Assembly: GCF_000384415.1 (NCBI RefSeq) | Contig: NZ_ARVU01000001.1 | Span: 1,922,001 to 1,986,000, forward strand | Direction of reading: 5' to 3' | DNA: 64,000 nt | From: Cycloclasticus pugetii PS-1 | GTDB taxonomy: Bacteria; Pseudomonadota; Gammaproteobacteria; Methylococcales; Cycloclasticaceae | Shown: positions 9,201-17,038 of the stretch, piece after piece | Layout: each line of letters begins with the position of its first letter | Numbering within the stretch: position 1 is the stretch's first letter | The notes under the pieces: generated by a model | Database searches by the model: none | What the model was told of the DNA's origin: nothing | Seen by the model: only the letters and a program-made list of their open reading frames with translations | Made by a program: the position numbers and the translations under genes

Positions 9201-9779
9201 TTAACCTATTTGGGAGGCCTTAAATAAAAGTTTAAGGTCTTTTTGAATACCATATGGGTCTGCGTCTTGCGAATATTTCATCATGATGTTCCCAAGAGGA
9301 TCCAACAGCAACATATCACCATCGTTGATGTTTTTAACATTAGCTTGTAACTTTGCAAGATGCTGATCACTCCAACGTAAAACAAACAACTCAGGAGCCT
9401 GTGAAAGAAACACATTATCTTGATGTTCGGATTTGTCTAAATATACTCTTTTTAATCGCTTCGCATCTTTGTTTAACAATACGTGCAGTTGTTGAACAAT
9501 ATGAACAGACTGTTCACACAATTCAGAACACTCCCCATCCGTATCAATATGCACAAGAACCCATCGCCCCTTCAAGTCCTTGATCTCATCTTCTGAACCA
9601 ACAAAGTAGTCACTTAATTCAGAAGGTATTGCTGGTACAATTAATTCACCATAGTTTTTAGTACTGCCACCGTCAAGCCATTGTGGATTATTGAACAATA
9701 GCCAGGCCGTTAAAACTGGCACAGCAAACATACTTGCAATAAATATAAGTTTAAGTCTATTTTTAATGACGTTATCCAT
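9201..9779 (-). CDS. Sco-like cytochrome oxidase assembly membrane protein
   Basis: A 192-residue protein with one N-terminal membrane helix (about 10-28) and a periplasmic thioredoxin-like domain. A CxxxC pair, CSELC, is at 84-88, the position of the copper-binding cysteines of Sco1. The following text LFVLRWSDQHL and LLLDPLGNIMMKYSQD resembles the C-terminal part of short SCO-related proteins found between surf1 and ctaA. The canonical distal His of Sco1 is not obvious, so copper binding is unproven. It overlaps surf1 by 8 bp. Confidence 0.75.
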   Translation of the reverse strand: MDNVIKNRLKLIFIASMFAVPVLTAWLLFNNPQWLDGGSTKNYGELIVPAIPSELSDYFVGSEDEIKDLKGRWVLVHIDTDGECSELCEQSVHIVQQLHVLLNKDAKRLKRVYLDKSEHQDNVFLSQAPELFVLRWSDQHLAKLQANVKNINDGDMLLLDPLGNIMMKYSQDADPYGIQKDLKLLFKASQIG

Positions 9780-10491
9780 TCTTTTTTCTACCTAGTTTTA
9801 TGGTTAATACAAAATAAATAATGACCCAAGCCGTCGCTAAAGCAAACCATTGAAATGCGTAGCCATGGTGTTTTTGTGGGCCCATCTTCATTGGAACCCA
9901 ACGACGATCATAGCCATTAGGTTCTTGTTGGTTTAATAACAGTTGATATGGCAAAACAGTATAACCTAAGCGTTCCGACACCTTATCGACATCAATTAAT
10001 TGCGTTACCGAAGGCCAACCATTAGACAGTGTATCTGCTCCATCTAGCTTTATACCAACACTGGGGAAATGATCTAGTTTCCCACTAATTGTAACCTCAT
10101 TAGCCGGTAAACTGACATTTGGTAAAATATCTCTAGTCGGTCCAGCAGGCACCCACCCTCGATTCAATAAAATTGCTTCTGAAGCATTTAATTTTAAAGG
10201 TGTTAATACAAAGTAGCCCTGTCGACCATCTTTCACTTGATTATCTATTAAAATTTGTTGATCTGTGTCTAACAAACCAGTTGCCTTAACTGGCCAGTAA
10301 CGTAAGCCTTTATTAGCTCTCAACTGCAACGTTGACAACTCAACAGACTCCATGTTCATTCTGATGGACTGCAAATCTAATATATCTTGCTTTTCTTGAG
10401 CTCTATTAAGCTGCCAATTACCCAAACTTAGAAGCAATAACAAAACCAATATGGCAAGTATTGTTAAATATATATTCGCTTTGAATTGCAT
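9772..10491 (-). CDS. SURF1 family cytochrome oxidase assembly protein
   Basis: A 239-residue protein with the SURF1 layout: one N-terminal helix (about 6-27), a periplasmic domain, and one C-terminal helix beginning near WFALATAWVIIYFVLTI. Family landmarks are LGNWQLNRAQEKQ, LLNRGWVPAG and HHGYAFQWFALA. SURF1 proteins help deliver or retain heme A during assembly of subunit I. The gene is first of the surf1, Sco-like, ctaA, ctaB run and is divergent from the DUF2909 gene. Confidence 0.92.
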   Translation of the reverse strand: MQFKANIYLTILAILVLLLLLSLGNWQLNRAQEKQDILDLQSIRMNMESVELSTLQLRANKGLRYWPVKATGLLDTDQQILIDNQVKDGRQGYFVLTPLKLNASEAILLNRGWVPAGPTRDILPNVSLPANEVTISGKLDHFPSVGIKLDGADTLSNGWPSVTQLIDVDKVSERLGYTVLPYQLLLNQQEPNGYDRRWVPMKMGPQKHHGYAFQWFALATAWVIIYFVLTIKLGRKKNG

Positions 10492-10561
10492 AATAAAATA
10501 TTGTTAGTCTTTACACTAAGTTTAAATGACAATAGGAACATTATAATTTGAGAAATATGCA

Positions 10562-10810
10562 ATGAACCCCTTCATTAAATACCTAATTGTTTTTACATTA
10601 TGCGTCATTATTTACAGCCTCTTTAAAGCTTTCTACCATTTGTCTCGTAGAAAATCTTCCCCTAAAGAAGTGGTGAAGTCACTCGCACTACGAATTGGCC
10701 TATCATTAACGCTATTCATTTCATTATTATTATTTTCTTATCTTGGCTTTATTAAGCCTCATGCTGCCATACCCACCCAGCAAAGTAATCAACAACCATT
10801 AAATCAATGA
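10562..10810 (+). CDS. DUF2909-type twin transmembrane protein
   Basis: An 82-residue protein with two hydrophobic segments, about residues 7-25 and 46-67, joined by a basic loop HLSRRKSSPKEVVKSLALRI. This matches the small DUF2909 proteins that accompany cox clusters in gammaproteobacteria. Function is unknown; a role in oxidase assembly is inferred from position only. It is the only plus-strand gene in the block. It faces coxC, with a bidirectional terminator between the two. A -10-like TATAAT stands at 10542-10547. Confidence 0.8.
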   Translation: MNPFIKYLIVFTLCVIIYSLFKAFYHLSRRKSSPKEVVKSLALRIGLSLTLFISLLLFSYLGFIKPHAAIPTQQSNQQPLNQ

Positions 10811-10814
10811 CAAT

Positions 10815-10845
10815 AAAAAAGGCGCTATCTTGTAGCGCCTTTTTT
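10815..10845. terminator. Bidirectional rho-independent terminator
   Basis: Perfect arms GGCGCTA (10821-10827) and TAGCGCC (10833-10839) enclose a 5-base loop and are flanked by A6 and T6. It therefore works in both directions between the convergent DUF2909 gene and coxC. Confidence 0.92.
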
Positions 10846-10861
10846 AAATAAACCTCAGTCT

Positions 10862-11725
10862 CTATAGCCAATAGACAAAGACAAATAGTCCCAACCAAAC
10901 CACGTCAACAAAGTGCCAATACCAAGCCGCTGCTTCAAAAGCAAAATGATTTTCTGGCGTGAAGTGTCCCTTCATACTACGAAAAAGGATAACTGCGAGG
11001 ATAATAGCACCCATTGATACATGAAACCCATGGAAACCAGTCAACATATAAAAAGTAGAGCCATAAACGCCCGAAGCCATGGTTAAGTTCAAGTCATTAT
11101 AACCGTGACTGTATTCAAGGGCCTGTAAAGCAACGAATACGAAGCCCAAAATAACCGTTAACGCCAATCCGATAATAAGCTGTTTACGTTTATTAGCAAT
11201 TAAACCCCAATGTGCCCAAGTCACCGTCACACCACTTGTTAACAGAATAAGTGTGTTGATCGCTGGCAAACCCCATGGGCCCATTTTCTCATATTCACCA
11301 CCTACATTTGCTGGTCCATTTGTTGGCCACATCGCCTCAAAGCCATCCCAAATATATTCATTGGTACTCGCTCCTGAGCCTTCGCCGCCTATCCAAGGCA
11401 CTGAAAATGTTCGAATATAATACAAAGCACCAAAGAATGCGGCAAAAAACATTACTTCAGAAAAGATAAACCAAACCATGCCGCCACGAAAAGAAGCATC
11501 TTCATTGCTTTTATAAGCACCCGATTCACTTTCATTAATAACTTCGCCGAACCACCCAAACATCATATAAACCAAAACTAAAAAACCTACCGTCATGATA
11601 ATAGATGCAGAAGGAGCATTATTTAGCTCGGCAGCAAAACCACCAAAAAATAACATCAAACCAATGGAGCCAATAATCGGCCATTTCGCATCGTGAGGTA
11701 CGTAATACGCGTTTTCAGAAGACAT
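10862..11725 (-). CDS. coxC: Cytochrome c oxidase subunit III
   Basis: A 287-residue integral membrane subunit of the aa3-type oxidase, carrying no redox centre. Seven hydrophobic segments are visible, with conserved FSEVMFFAAFFGALYYIR, the ALEYSHGYNDL loop and LTGFHGFHVSMGAIIL. The C-terminal FEAAAWYWHFVDVVWLGLF is diagnostic. It follows the 32-residue small membrane protein gene. In many relatives cox11 stands between coxA and coxC, but there is no space for it here. Confidence 0.97.
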   Translation of the reverse strand: MSSENAYYVPHDAKWPIIGSIGLMLFFGGFAAELNNAPSASIIMTVGFLVLVYMMFGWFGEVINESESGAYKSNEDASFRGGMVWFIFSEVMFFAAFFGALYYIRTFSVPWIGGEGSGASTNEYIWDGFEAMWPTNGPANVGGEYEKMGPWGLPAINTLILLTSGVTVTWAHWGLIANKRKQLIIGLALTVILGFVFVALQALEYSHGYNDLNLTMASGVYGSTFYMLTGFHGFHVSMGAIILAVILFRSMKGHFTPENHFAFEAAAWYWHFVDVVWLGLFVFVYWL

Positions 11726-11746
11726 AAATTTACCTATTCTAATTAT

Positions 11747-11845
11747 TTATTCTGTAAGGAACATAAAAGAACCTAAATAAAAGCTTAATGCCATAGCGAC
11801 CAAAATAGCCACTGTGATTAATTTTTTTTTGCGTTGTTCTTTCAT
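11747..11845 (-). CDS. Cytochrome oxidase small assembly-type membrane peptide (32 aa)
   Basis: A 32-codon ATG-to-TAA frame in the coxA-coxC gap. The peptide starts MKEQRKKKLITVAILV and continues as one hydrophobic helix ending at TE, a classic positive-inside single-pass protein. Short peptides of this design are annotated as cytochrome oxidase small assembly proteins at the same place in other proteobacterial cox operons. No clear Shine-Dalgarno sequence is seen; a 9-bp hairpin lies between it and coxA. Expression is unproven. Confidence 0.7.
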   Translation of the reverse strand: MKEQRKKKLITVAILVAMALSFYLGSFMFLTE

Positions 11846-11854
11846 ATTAATAAT

Positions 11855-11878
11855 GCGTCTAGCCCTTAAGCTAGACGC
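11855..11878 (-). other. Intercistronic hairpin between coxA and the small membrane peptide gene
   Basis: GCGTCTAGC (11855-11863) and GCTAGACGC (11870-11878) form a perfect 9-bp stem with a 6-base loop. There is no T-run on the minus strand, so it looks like an mRNA processing or stabilising element rather than a terminator. It could set coxA to coxC transcript ratios. Confidence 0.6.
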
Positions 11879-11886
11879 TCATACCT

Positions 11887-13467
11887 TTATTTAATTTCAG
11901 GTGCCGTTGAAAAACTATGATACGGCGCTGGAGAAGGCAATGTCCATTCAAGACCTTCAGCTCCTTCCCAAACTTGATCCGTTGCTTTTTCCCCGCCTTT
12001 GATTGTTTTATAAACAATGAAGCAGAAAAATACTTGCGACAGGCCAAAGGCAAAACCACCAATACTCGACCACATATTAAATTCTGCAAACTGAACTGAG
12101 TAATCAGGAATACGACGAGGCATTCCAGCAAGCCCTAAAAAGTGTTGAGGGAAGAACAATACATTCACAGATATCGTAGATAGCCAAAAGTGCCATTGGC
12201 CCATTTTTTCGCTATACATATTGCCTGTCCACTTTGGAATCCAATAATAAACAGATGCCATGATTGAATACACCGCACCGGTCACCAATACGTAATGGAA
12301 ATGAGCGACAACAAAATAGGTGTCATGGTATTGAAAATCTGCAGGGGCAATCGCCAACATTAAGCCTGAGAACCCACCAATCGTAAACATAATGACAAAA
12401 CCAATCGCAAATAACATGGGTGTTTCAAATGTCATCGAGCCTTTCCACATAGTGGAAATCCAGTTAAACACTTTCACCCCTGTTGGTACCGCAATCAACA
12501 TCGTTGCGTACATGAAAAACAATTCACCTTGCAGCGGCAAGCCCACTGTGAACATGTGATGCGCCCAAACAATAAATGAAAGGAATGCGATCGACGAGGT
12601 CGCGTATACCATTGAGCTGTAACCAAATAGAGGCTTACGAGCAAACGTTGGAATAATCGCAGAAATGATACCAAAAGCTGGCAAAATCAAAATATACACT
12701 TCTGGATGACCAAAGAACCAGAAAATATGCTGGAACAACACAGGATCACCACCACCCGTTGCACTAAAGAACGTTGTATCGTAAAAGCGATCTGTCAAAA
12801 GCATTGTGATTGCCCCTGCTAACACAGGCATTACGGCAATTAATAAATAGGCTGTAATGAACCAAGTCCATACAAATAAAGGCATTTTCATCAATGTCAT
12901 GCCAGGAGCACGCATATTAAGGATGGTAACAATAACGTTTATAGCGCCCATCACAGATGAAATACCCATCATATGAATCGCAAAAATCATAAATGGAAAG
13001 CCGTTACCACCTTGTAGTACTAACGGTGGGTACATAGTCCAGCCACCTGCTGGCGCACCACCATCCATAAAGAATGTTGCCAATAGCATTGTAAATGCAA
13101 AAGGTAGTATCCAAAAACTCCAGTTATTCATCCTAGGTAATGCCATATCAGGGCCGCCAATCATAATGGGCAACATCCAATTGGCTAAACCCACAAAAGC
13201 CGGCATAACAGCACCAAAAATCATGACTAAAGCATGAACAGTTGTCATTTGATTAAAGAAGCCTGGATCAATAAATTGTAAACCTGGTTGAAATAATTCC
13301 AAGCGTATAACCATTGCCATTGCACCACCAACCATAAACATCACTAGTGCAAATACTAAATACAGTGTGCCAATGTCTTTATGGTTTGTTGTTGTTACCC
13401 AACGCATAAAGCCTTTTGCTGGACCATGATCGTGGTGATCATCATGTGAATCTATAACAGTCGCCAT
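11887..13467 (-). CDS. coxA: Cytochrome c oxidase subunit I (aa3-type)
   Basis: Catalytic heme-copper subunit reducing oxygen to water and pumping protons. It has twelve predicted helices over 526 residues. HPEVYILILPAFG (near residue 253) holds the Cu(B) histidine and the cross-linked tyrosine. WAHHMFTVG carries the next two Cu(B) histidines, and HFHYVLVTGAVYS the heme ligands. TTNHKDIGTLYLVF begins the core. It lies 12 bp after coxB. It should require heme A from CtaA/CtaB and Cu(B) delivery by Cox11, which is not encoded nearby. Confidence 0.98.
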   Translation of the reverse strand: MATVIDSHDDHHDHGPAKGFMRWVTTTNHKDIGTLYLVFALVMFMVGGAMAMVIRLELFQPGLQFIDPGFFNQMTTVHALVMIFGAVMPAFVGLANWMLPIMIGGPDMALPRMNNWSFWILPFAFTMLLATFFMDGGAPAGGWTMYPPLVLQGGNGFPFMIFAIHMMGISSVMGAINVIVTILNMRAPGMTLMKMPLFVWTWFITAYLLIAVMPVLAGAITMLLTDRFYDTTFFSATGGGDPVLFQHIFWFFGHPEVYILILPAFGIISAIIPTFARKPLFGYSSMVYATSSIAFLSFIVWAHHMFTVGLPLQGELFFMYATMLIAVPTGVKVFNWISTMWKGSMTFETPMLFAIGFVIMFTIGGFSGLMLAIAPADFQYHDTYFVVAHFHYVLVTGAVYSIMASVYYWIPKWTGNMYSEKMGQWHFWLSTISVNVLFFPQHFLGLAGMPRRIPDYSVQFAEFNMWSSIGGFAFGLSQVFFCFIVYKTIKGGEKATDQVWEGAEGLEWTLPSPAPYHSFSTAPEIK

Positions 13468-13479
13468 TATCTGAATCTC

Positions 13480-14331
13480 CTAATTATCTTTTAAGTCTCT
13501 TGGATTAAGCGCGTCAAGTGCTGCTATTTTCGCTCCCTTAACCCCTGATTTCTGTTCGGCTAACCACGCTGCATAATCTTCTTCAGATTTGACTTCAACA
13601 ACGATAGGCATAAAACCATGGTCACGACCACATAACTCAGCACATTGACCTCGGTAAATACCTGGTTTATCCACTACAACCCAAGCTTCATTAATATAAC
13701 CAGGGATCGCATCTTTCTTCCAGCCAAAATCTGGTACCCACCAAGAGTGGATAACATCACTTGCTGTTAATAAGAAACTTACTTTTTTGCCCACAGGCAG
13801 CACCAATGGGTTGTCAACATTTAACAAGTAATTCTCAACAGTGGCTGGATCAATTTCTGAACCAACTTGACGTGCTTCGTTACTGGCAACATCTAATGTG
13901 CTAAAGAAGTCTACGCCTTCACCGACATACTCATAACGCCATTTCCACTGGTAGCCGGTTACTTTGATTTTCATATCAGCTTCAGACGTGTCATGCATTT
14001 CAATCAACACTTTCGTCGCTGGAATAGCCATAACAATCAGAATGATGAATGGAATAATTGTCCACACCAATTCTGCCGCCATGCTTTCATGAAACTGTGA
14101 TGCCACTGCACCGCGTGATTTACGGTGATAAATCATCGAATAAATCATCGCACCAAAAACAACCACGCCAATCGCTACACAGACCCATAGGATCAACATA
14201 TGCAAATCATGAACTTGCTTGCTCGTCTCAGTTACACCCACCGGTAAATTCAACCCATAGTCCGCCTGGGCGATGCCTGACATCAACGTCAATACAGTGC
14301 CACCAGCAAAAAGTTGCTTTAGTTTAATCAC
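13480..14331 (-). CDS. coxB: Cytochrome c oxidase subunit II
   Basis: Subunit carrying the dinuclear Cu(A) centre that accepts electrons from cytochrome c. It has a signal peptide (to about residue 23), two membrane helices, then a cupredoxin domain. The Cu(A) motif GQCAELCGRDHGFMPI is near 228-243, with the upstream ligand histidine in VIHSWWVPDFGWKKDAIPG. The GTG start is supported by a GGGAGG site 8 bp upstream. It is first in coxB-coxA-peptide-coxC. No C-terminal cytochrome c domain is present. Confidence 0.97.
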   Translation of the reverse strand: MIKLKQLFAGGTVLTLMSGIAQADYGLNLPVGVTETSKQVHDLHMLILWVCVAIGVVVFGAMIYSMIYHRKSRGAVASQFHESMAAELVWTIIPFIILIVMAIPATKVLIEMHDTSEADMKIKVTGYQWKWRYEYVGEGVDFFSTLDVASNEARQVGSEIDPATVENYLLNVDNPLVLPVGKKVSFLLTASDVIHSWWVPDFGWKKDAIPGYINEAWVVVDKPGIYRGQCAELCGRDHGFMPIVVEVKSEEDYAAWLAEQKSGVKGAKIAALDALNPRDLKDN

Positions 14332-14736
14332 AGAAACTGCCTCCCTTATTTTTTATCTTTCAAAACTAATTTGATATTGACACGATTAGCATTTTCAAAT
14401 GTCGCATCACCAACTTTTCGTTTACTTTTAGTTACAAAAGCATCCGACCTCAATTTAATGTTACTACCTTGTAAGACAAGGTCTCTGGGCGTCAGTTATA
14501 TAGTGACGTCTCCAGTAATATTTATTTAACAACTAACGATTTTACTTTTATCCGAGTGAGTTCGTTCTCCTTCACTCACTTAAGATATACAAAGTAAAAT
14601 CAATTAAAAATATATAGTATTTTCAGAATACCCATGAAAATCTGAGTGTTAGTGTCAGGCATTCTATCAATGACTTCTACCGACTTTACCCATTAATTTT
14701 CATCTATCCAAGCATAAGACAGTATGGCCTCGCAAT
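14332..14736 (-). other. 405-bp gene-free region between bioD and coxB, with three consecutive hairpins
   Basis: I find no coding sequence here. Going upward in coordinate it holds a 7-bp stem with AAG loop (14466-14482), a CTGG/CCAG plus CGTCA/TGACG stem (14485-14515), and a long stem with 11-bp perfect outer arms, GATTTTACTTT (14538-14548) and AAAGTAAAATC (14591-14601). An inner AGTGAG/CTCACT pairing lies inside the last. The coxB promoter must lie in this stretch. The structures could form a cox leader, a small RNA or operator sites. Confidence 0.55.
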
Positions 14737-15435
14737 TTAACGAAATTCAATCAAATAATCAAGTAGACCCTTTATCTTTCTTTGATCCACAGCACTCTTT
14801 TTGTCTTTATCTGGTTGATATTCAATATTGCCTATAAATTTAGATTTCATTCGCTGCTTTAATGTCCGTATATTTTCATTTATCTCCATAAACTGACCGT
14901 TTAGGTCATTACCGATCCAACCTGCAATCCGACACCCCTTGTTCAAAATTGCAGCCTCAGTCAATAACGCATGATTAATACACCCAAGCTTTAAACCAAC
15001 GACTAGAATAACCGGAGCATTAAGCGCTAACGCCAAATCATCAAAACCAAGCTGATCATTTAGCGGAACCATCCAACCTCCGGCTCCCTCCACTATCACC
15101 ATATCAGCTGCCAACTTATGTTTTGCGTAAACCGCCTCAATGTCTGGCAAGTTAATGACCATGTCTTCTTGTTCCGCCGCAATGTGCGGTGCTATGGCTG
15201 GTTCAAAACAATAAGGGTTTACATCCGAATAGCCCAGCCCTGCCGTAGATTCCCGCATTAAATCAATTGCGTCTTCATTTTTAAATTGACCATCCTGCCA
15301 TGTAGCACCAGCAGCAACCGGCTTAAAACCAGACACCGTCAACTGACGCTCTGCTAAACCTCTTATTAAGGCAGCCGCGACATAAGTTTTTCCAACATCC
15401 GTATCGGTACCCGTAATAAAAAAACTCTTTAACAT
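14737..15435 (-). CDS. bioD: Dethiobiotin synthetase
   Basis: ATP-dependent ring closure of 7,8-diaminopelargonic acid with CO2 to dethiobiotin, the penultimate biotin step. The P-loop GTDTDVGKT is at residues 9-17, the substrate loop is GFKPVAAGA and the metal site VEGAGGWMVPLND. Length 232 is normal. The ATG overlaps the bioC stop as TAATG. It is the last gene of bioBFHCD; bioA is not in the window. Confidence 0.96.
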   Translation of the reverse strand: MLKSFFITGTDTDVGKTYVAAALIRGLAERQLTVSGFKPVAAGATWQDGQFKNEDAIDLMRESTAGLGYSDVNPYCFEPAIAPHIAAEQEDMVINLPDIEAVYAKHKLAADMVIVEGAGGWMVPLNDQLGFDDLALALNAPVILVVGLKLGCINHALLTEAAILNKGCRIAGWIGNDLNGQFMEINENIRTLKQRMKSKFIGNIEYQPDKDKKSAVDQRKIKGLLDYLIEFR

Positions 15436-16256
15436 TAAACTTTACCCACCTTTTTAGCATAAACATAAACTGCCTGAAAAGTGGCAGGGACCCCTTGCTC
15501 TGTTCGTAAACTTTCATACGCTTTGAGCATAGCCTTAAATGATTTAACACCTGTTAAACCAAGCCGTCGTCCTTGATTCATATTGTGTGCTCCCATCCCT
15601 TTCAGGCTCACCATCAATTGTTTTGGTGATGAGTAATAATTCACAATATTATCCGTCAGTATCGTTATGTCGTAAAAACCAGCACGTTGAAGCGCTTGCC
15701 GAATCACTTCTTCACCCACAAACGAATTAACGTGTACCGCCTTATCACTTTGCTGCCATGAGCTTTTTAACTCAGTCAATGTTGCAGGCCCAAATGTGCT
15801 GAACACAAACAAACCTTTCGGCTGTAACACCCTATGTACTTGAGCAAACACTTTCTCCAAGTTTTCACACCATTGAAATGCCAGATTAGAATAAATCACA
15901 TCCATAACGCCATCATTCAGTGGTAACTTTTCAGCATCGGCACATATAACGCCTTTCGCCTGCAAAGTCCCTAAATAATGACGTGCATGCTTCAACATAC
16001 CAATTGCAATATCTAAAGCATACACATCCTTCACTTCATTTAACTCAAATAATTTCTTGGTTAAATAGCCCGTTCCAGCGCCAATATCAAGAACGCTTTG
16101 ATTCGCATGATTTTGAGCTTTTTTGTGTAAAAGTAAGCGATCACCAATCAGCCGTTGAAGAGAGGTATGTTCGTTATAGTTTTGTGACGCTGAGTCGAAT
16201 GATTGACGCACCATTTCTTTACTATAAGTAACTTTTTGAAACCCGCCAACGCTCAT
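15435..16256 (-). CDS. bioC: Malonyl-ACP O-methyltransferase BioC
   Basis: SAM-dependent methyltransferase that masks the malonyl-ACP carboxyl so that fatty acid synthase can build pimeloyl-ACP. Motif I is LDIGAGTGYLTKKL near residue 55, followed by VYALDIAIGMLKHAR and the acidic PLNDGVMDVIYSNLAFQWCE. The start MSVGGFQKVTYSKEMVRQSFDSA fits BioC N-termini. The gene overlaps bioH by 4 bp and bioD by one base, so the whole operon is tightly coupled. Confidence 0.95.
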   Translation of the reverse strand: MSVGGFQKVTYSKEMVRQSFDSASQNYNEHTSLQRLIGDRLLLHKKAQNHANQSVLDIGAGTGYLTKKLFELNEVKDVYALDIAIGMLKHARHYLGTLQAKGVICADAEKLPLNDGVMDVIYSNLAFQWCENLEKVFAQVHRVLQPKGLFVFSTFGPATLTELKSSWQQSDKAVHVNSFVGEEVIRQALQRAGFYDITILTDNIVNYYSSPKQLMVSLKGMGAHNMNQGRRLGLTGVKSFKAMLKAYESLRTEQGVPATFQAVYVYAKKVGKV

Positions 16257-17038
16257 AACTCCCTATCTCCAGCAGACATAAATCGTACTAACTCTTGTGA
16301 TACCTCATTCGGGTGTGACAAAAAAGGAACATGTGTGGCGCCCTCTATGACACACACAGCAACACGAGGATTAATTTGTGCGAACTCATCTGCTACCTCA
16401 ACTGGCACCAATTGATCCTTCTCCCCAAGCAACAGCATAGTCGGACAGTTTAGTTTTTTTAACGCAAGCCGATAGTCAGCCTGAGATAAAATATCCAAAC
16501 CGCTAATCAATCCTTTTGTTGATGTTTCACTGCGCACCTGTAACACCGACTTTAGAAACCTCTCGATTGTTTGAGATGGTTCACCACCATCTGTTTGCAA
16601 TTTAACAAAGCGTTTCATAGTTGGCAGCGGCTTTCTTTTCAAGTGATTAGAAAAAACATCAAATACTGCTTTAGATTGGGCAGGCTGCCAGTCGGCAGAT
16701 TGTACGAATTTTGGTGTGCTCGCCAACATGACAAGCCGATTAACACGCTTCGGGAAGTGATCTGCATAAGCCAAGGCAACCAACCCGCCTAATGACCACC
16801 CCAAAAAACTACACTGCTGAGGTAATTGTGCCGCCATCATCTCCAGCAAGTCACTCATCTGCCATGGCTCGTTATACTTGCTGTTTCCGTGCCCCGGCAA
16901 CTCAACACAAATAACACGAAAGGACTGTTCCAAAAGAGCTAACCAATTATTCCAAACCAAGTTATTCATGGCCCAGCCATGTACTAACACAAGATTTGGC
17001 CCTTCACCCGATTCTTGTATATTTAATGCTGTTAACAG
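16253..17038 (-). CDS. bioH: Pimeloyl-[ACP] methyl ester esterase BioH
   Basis: Alpha/beta hydrolase that removes the BioC methyl group to end pimeloyl synthesis. The nucleophile is the serine of GWSLGG, and the histidine is in GATHVPFLS. The first ATG/GTG/TTG in frame, a GTG at 16990, would begin inside the first beta-strand (LVLVHGW) and lose about 16 residues. I chose a CTG at 17036-17038. It lies 7 bp after a GGAGG inside the bioF 3' end and places the nucleophile at residue 82, as in E. coli BioH. If CTG is not used, the end is 16990. Confidence 0.85.
   Translation of the reverse strand: MLTALNIQESGEGPNLVLVHGWAMNNLVWNNWLALLEQSFRVICVELPGHGNSKYNEPWQMSDLLEMMAAQLPQQCSFLGWSLGGLVALAYADHFPKRVNRLVMLASTPKFVQSADWQPAQSKAVFDVFSNHLKRKPLPTMKRFVKLQTDGGEPSQTIERFLKSVLQVRSETSTKGLISGLDILSQADYRLALKKLNCPTMLLLGEKDQLVPVEVADEFAQINPRVAVCVIEGATHVPFLSHPNEVSQELVRFMSAGDREL

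Noticed and set aside
11871-12131. 86-codon minus-strand frame inside the coxA 3' end
   Set aside because: It overlaps coxA in another frame on the same strand and has no family features; coxA is certain.
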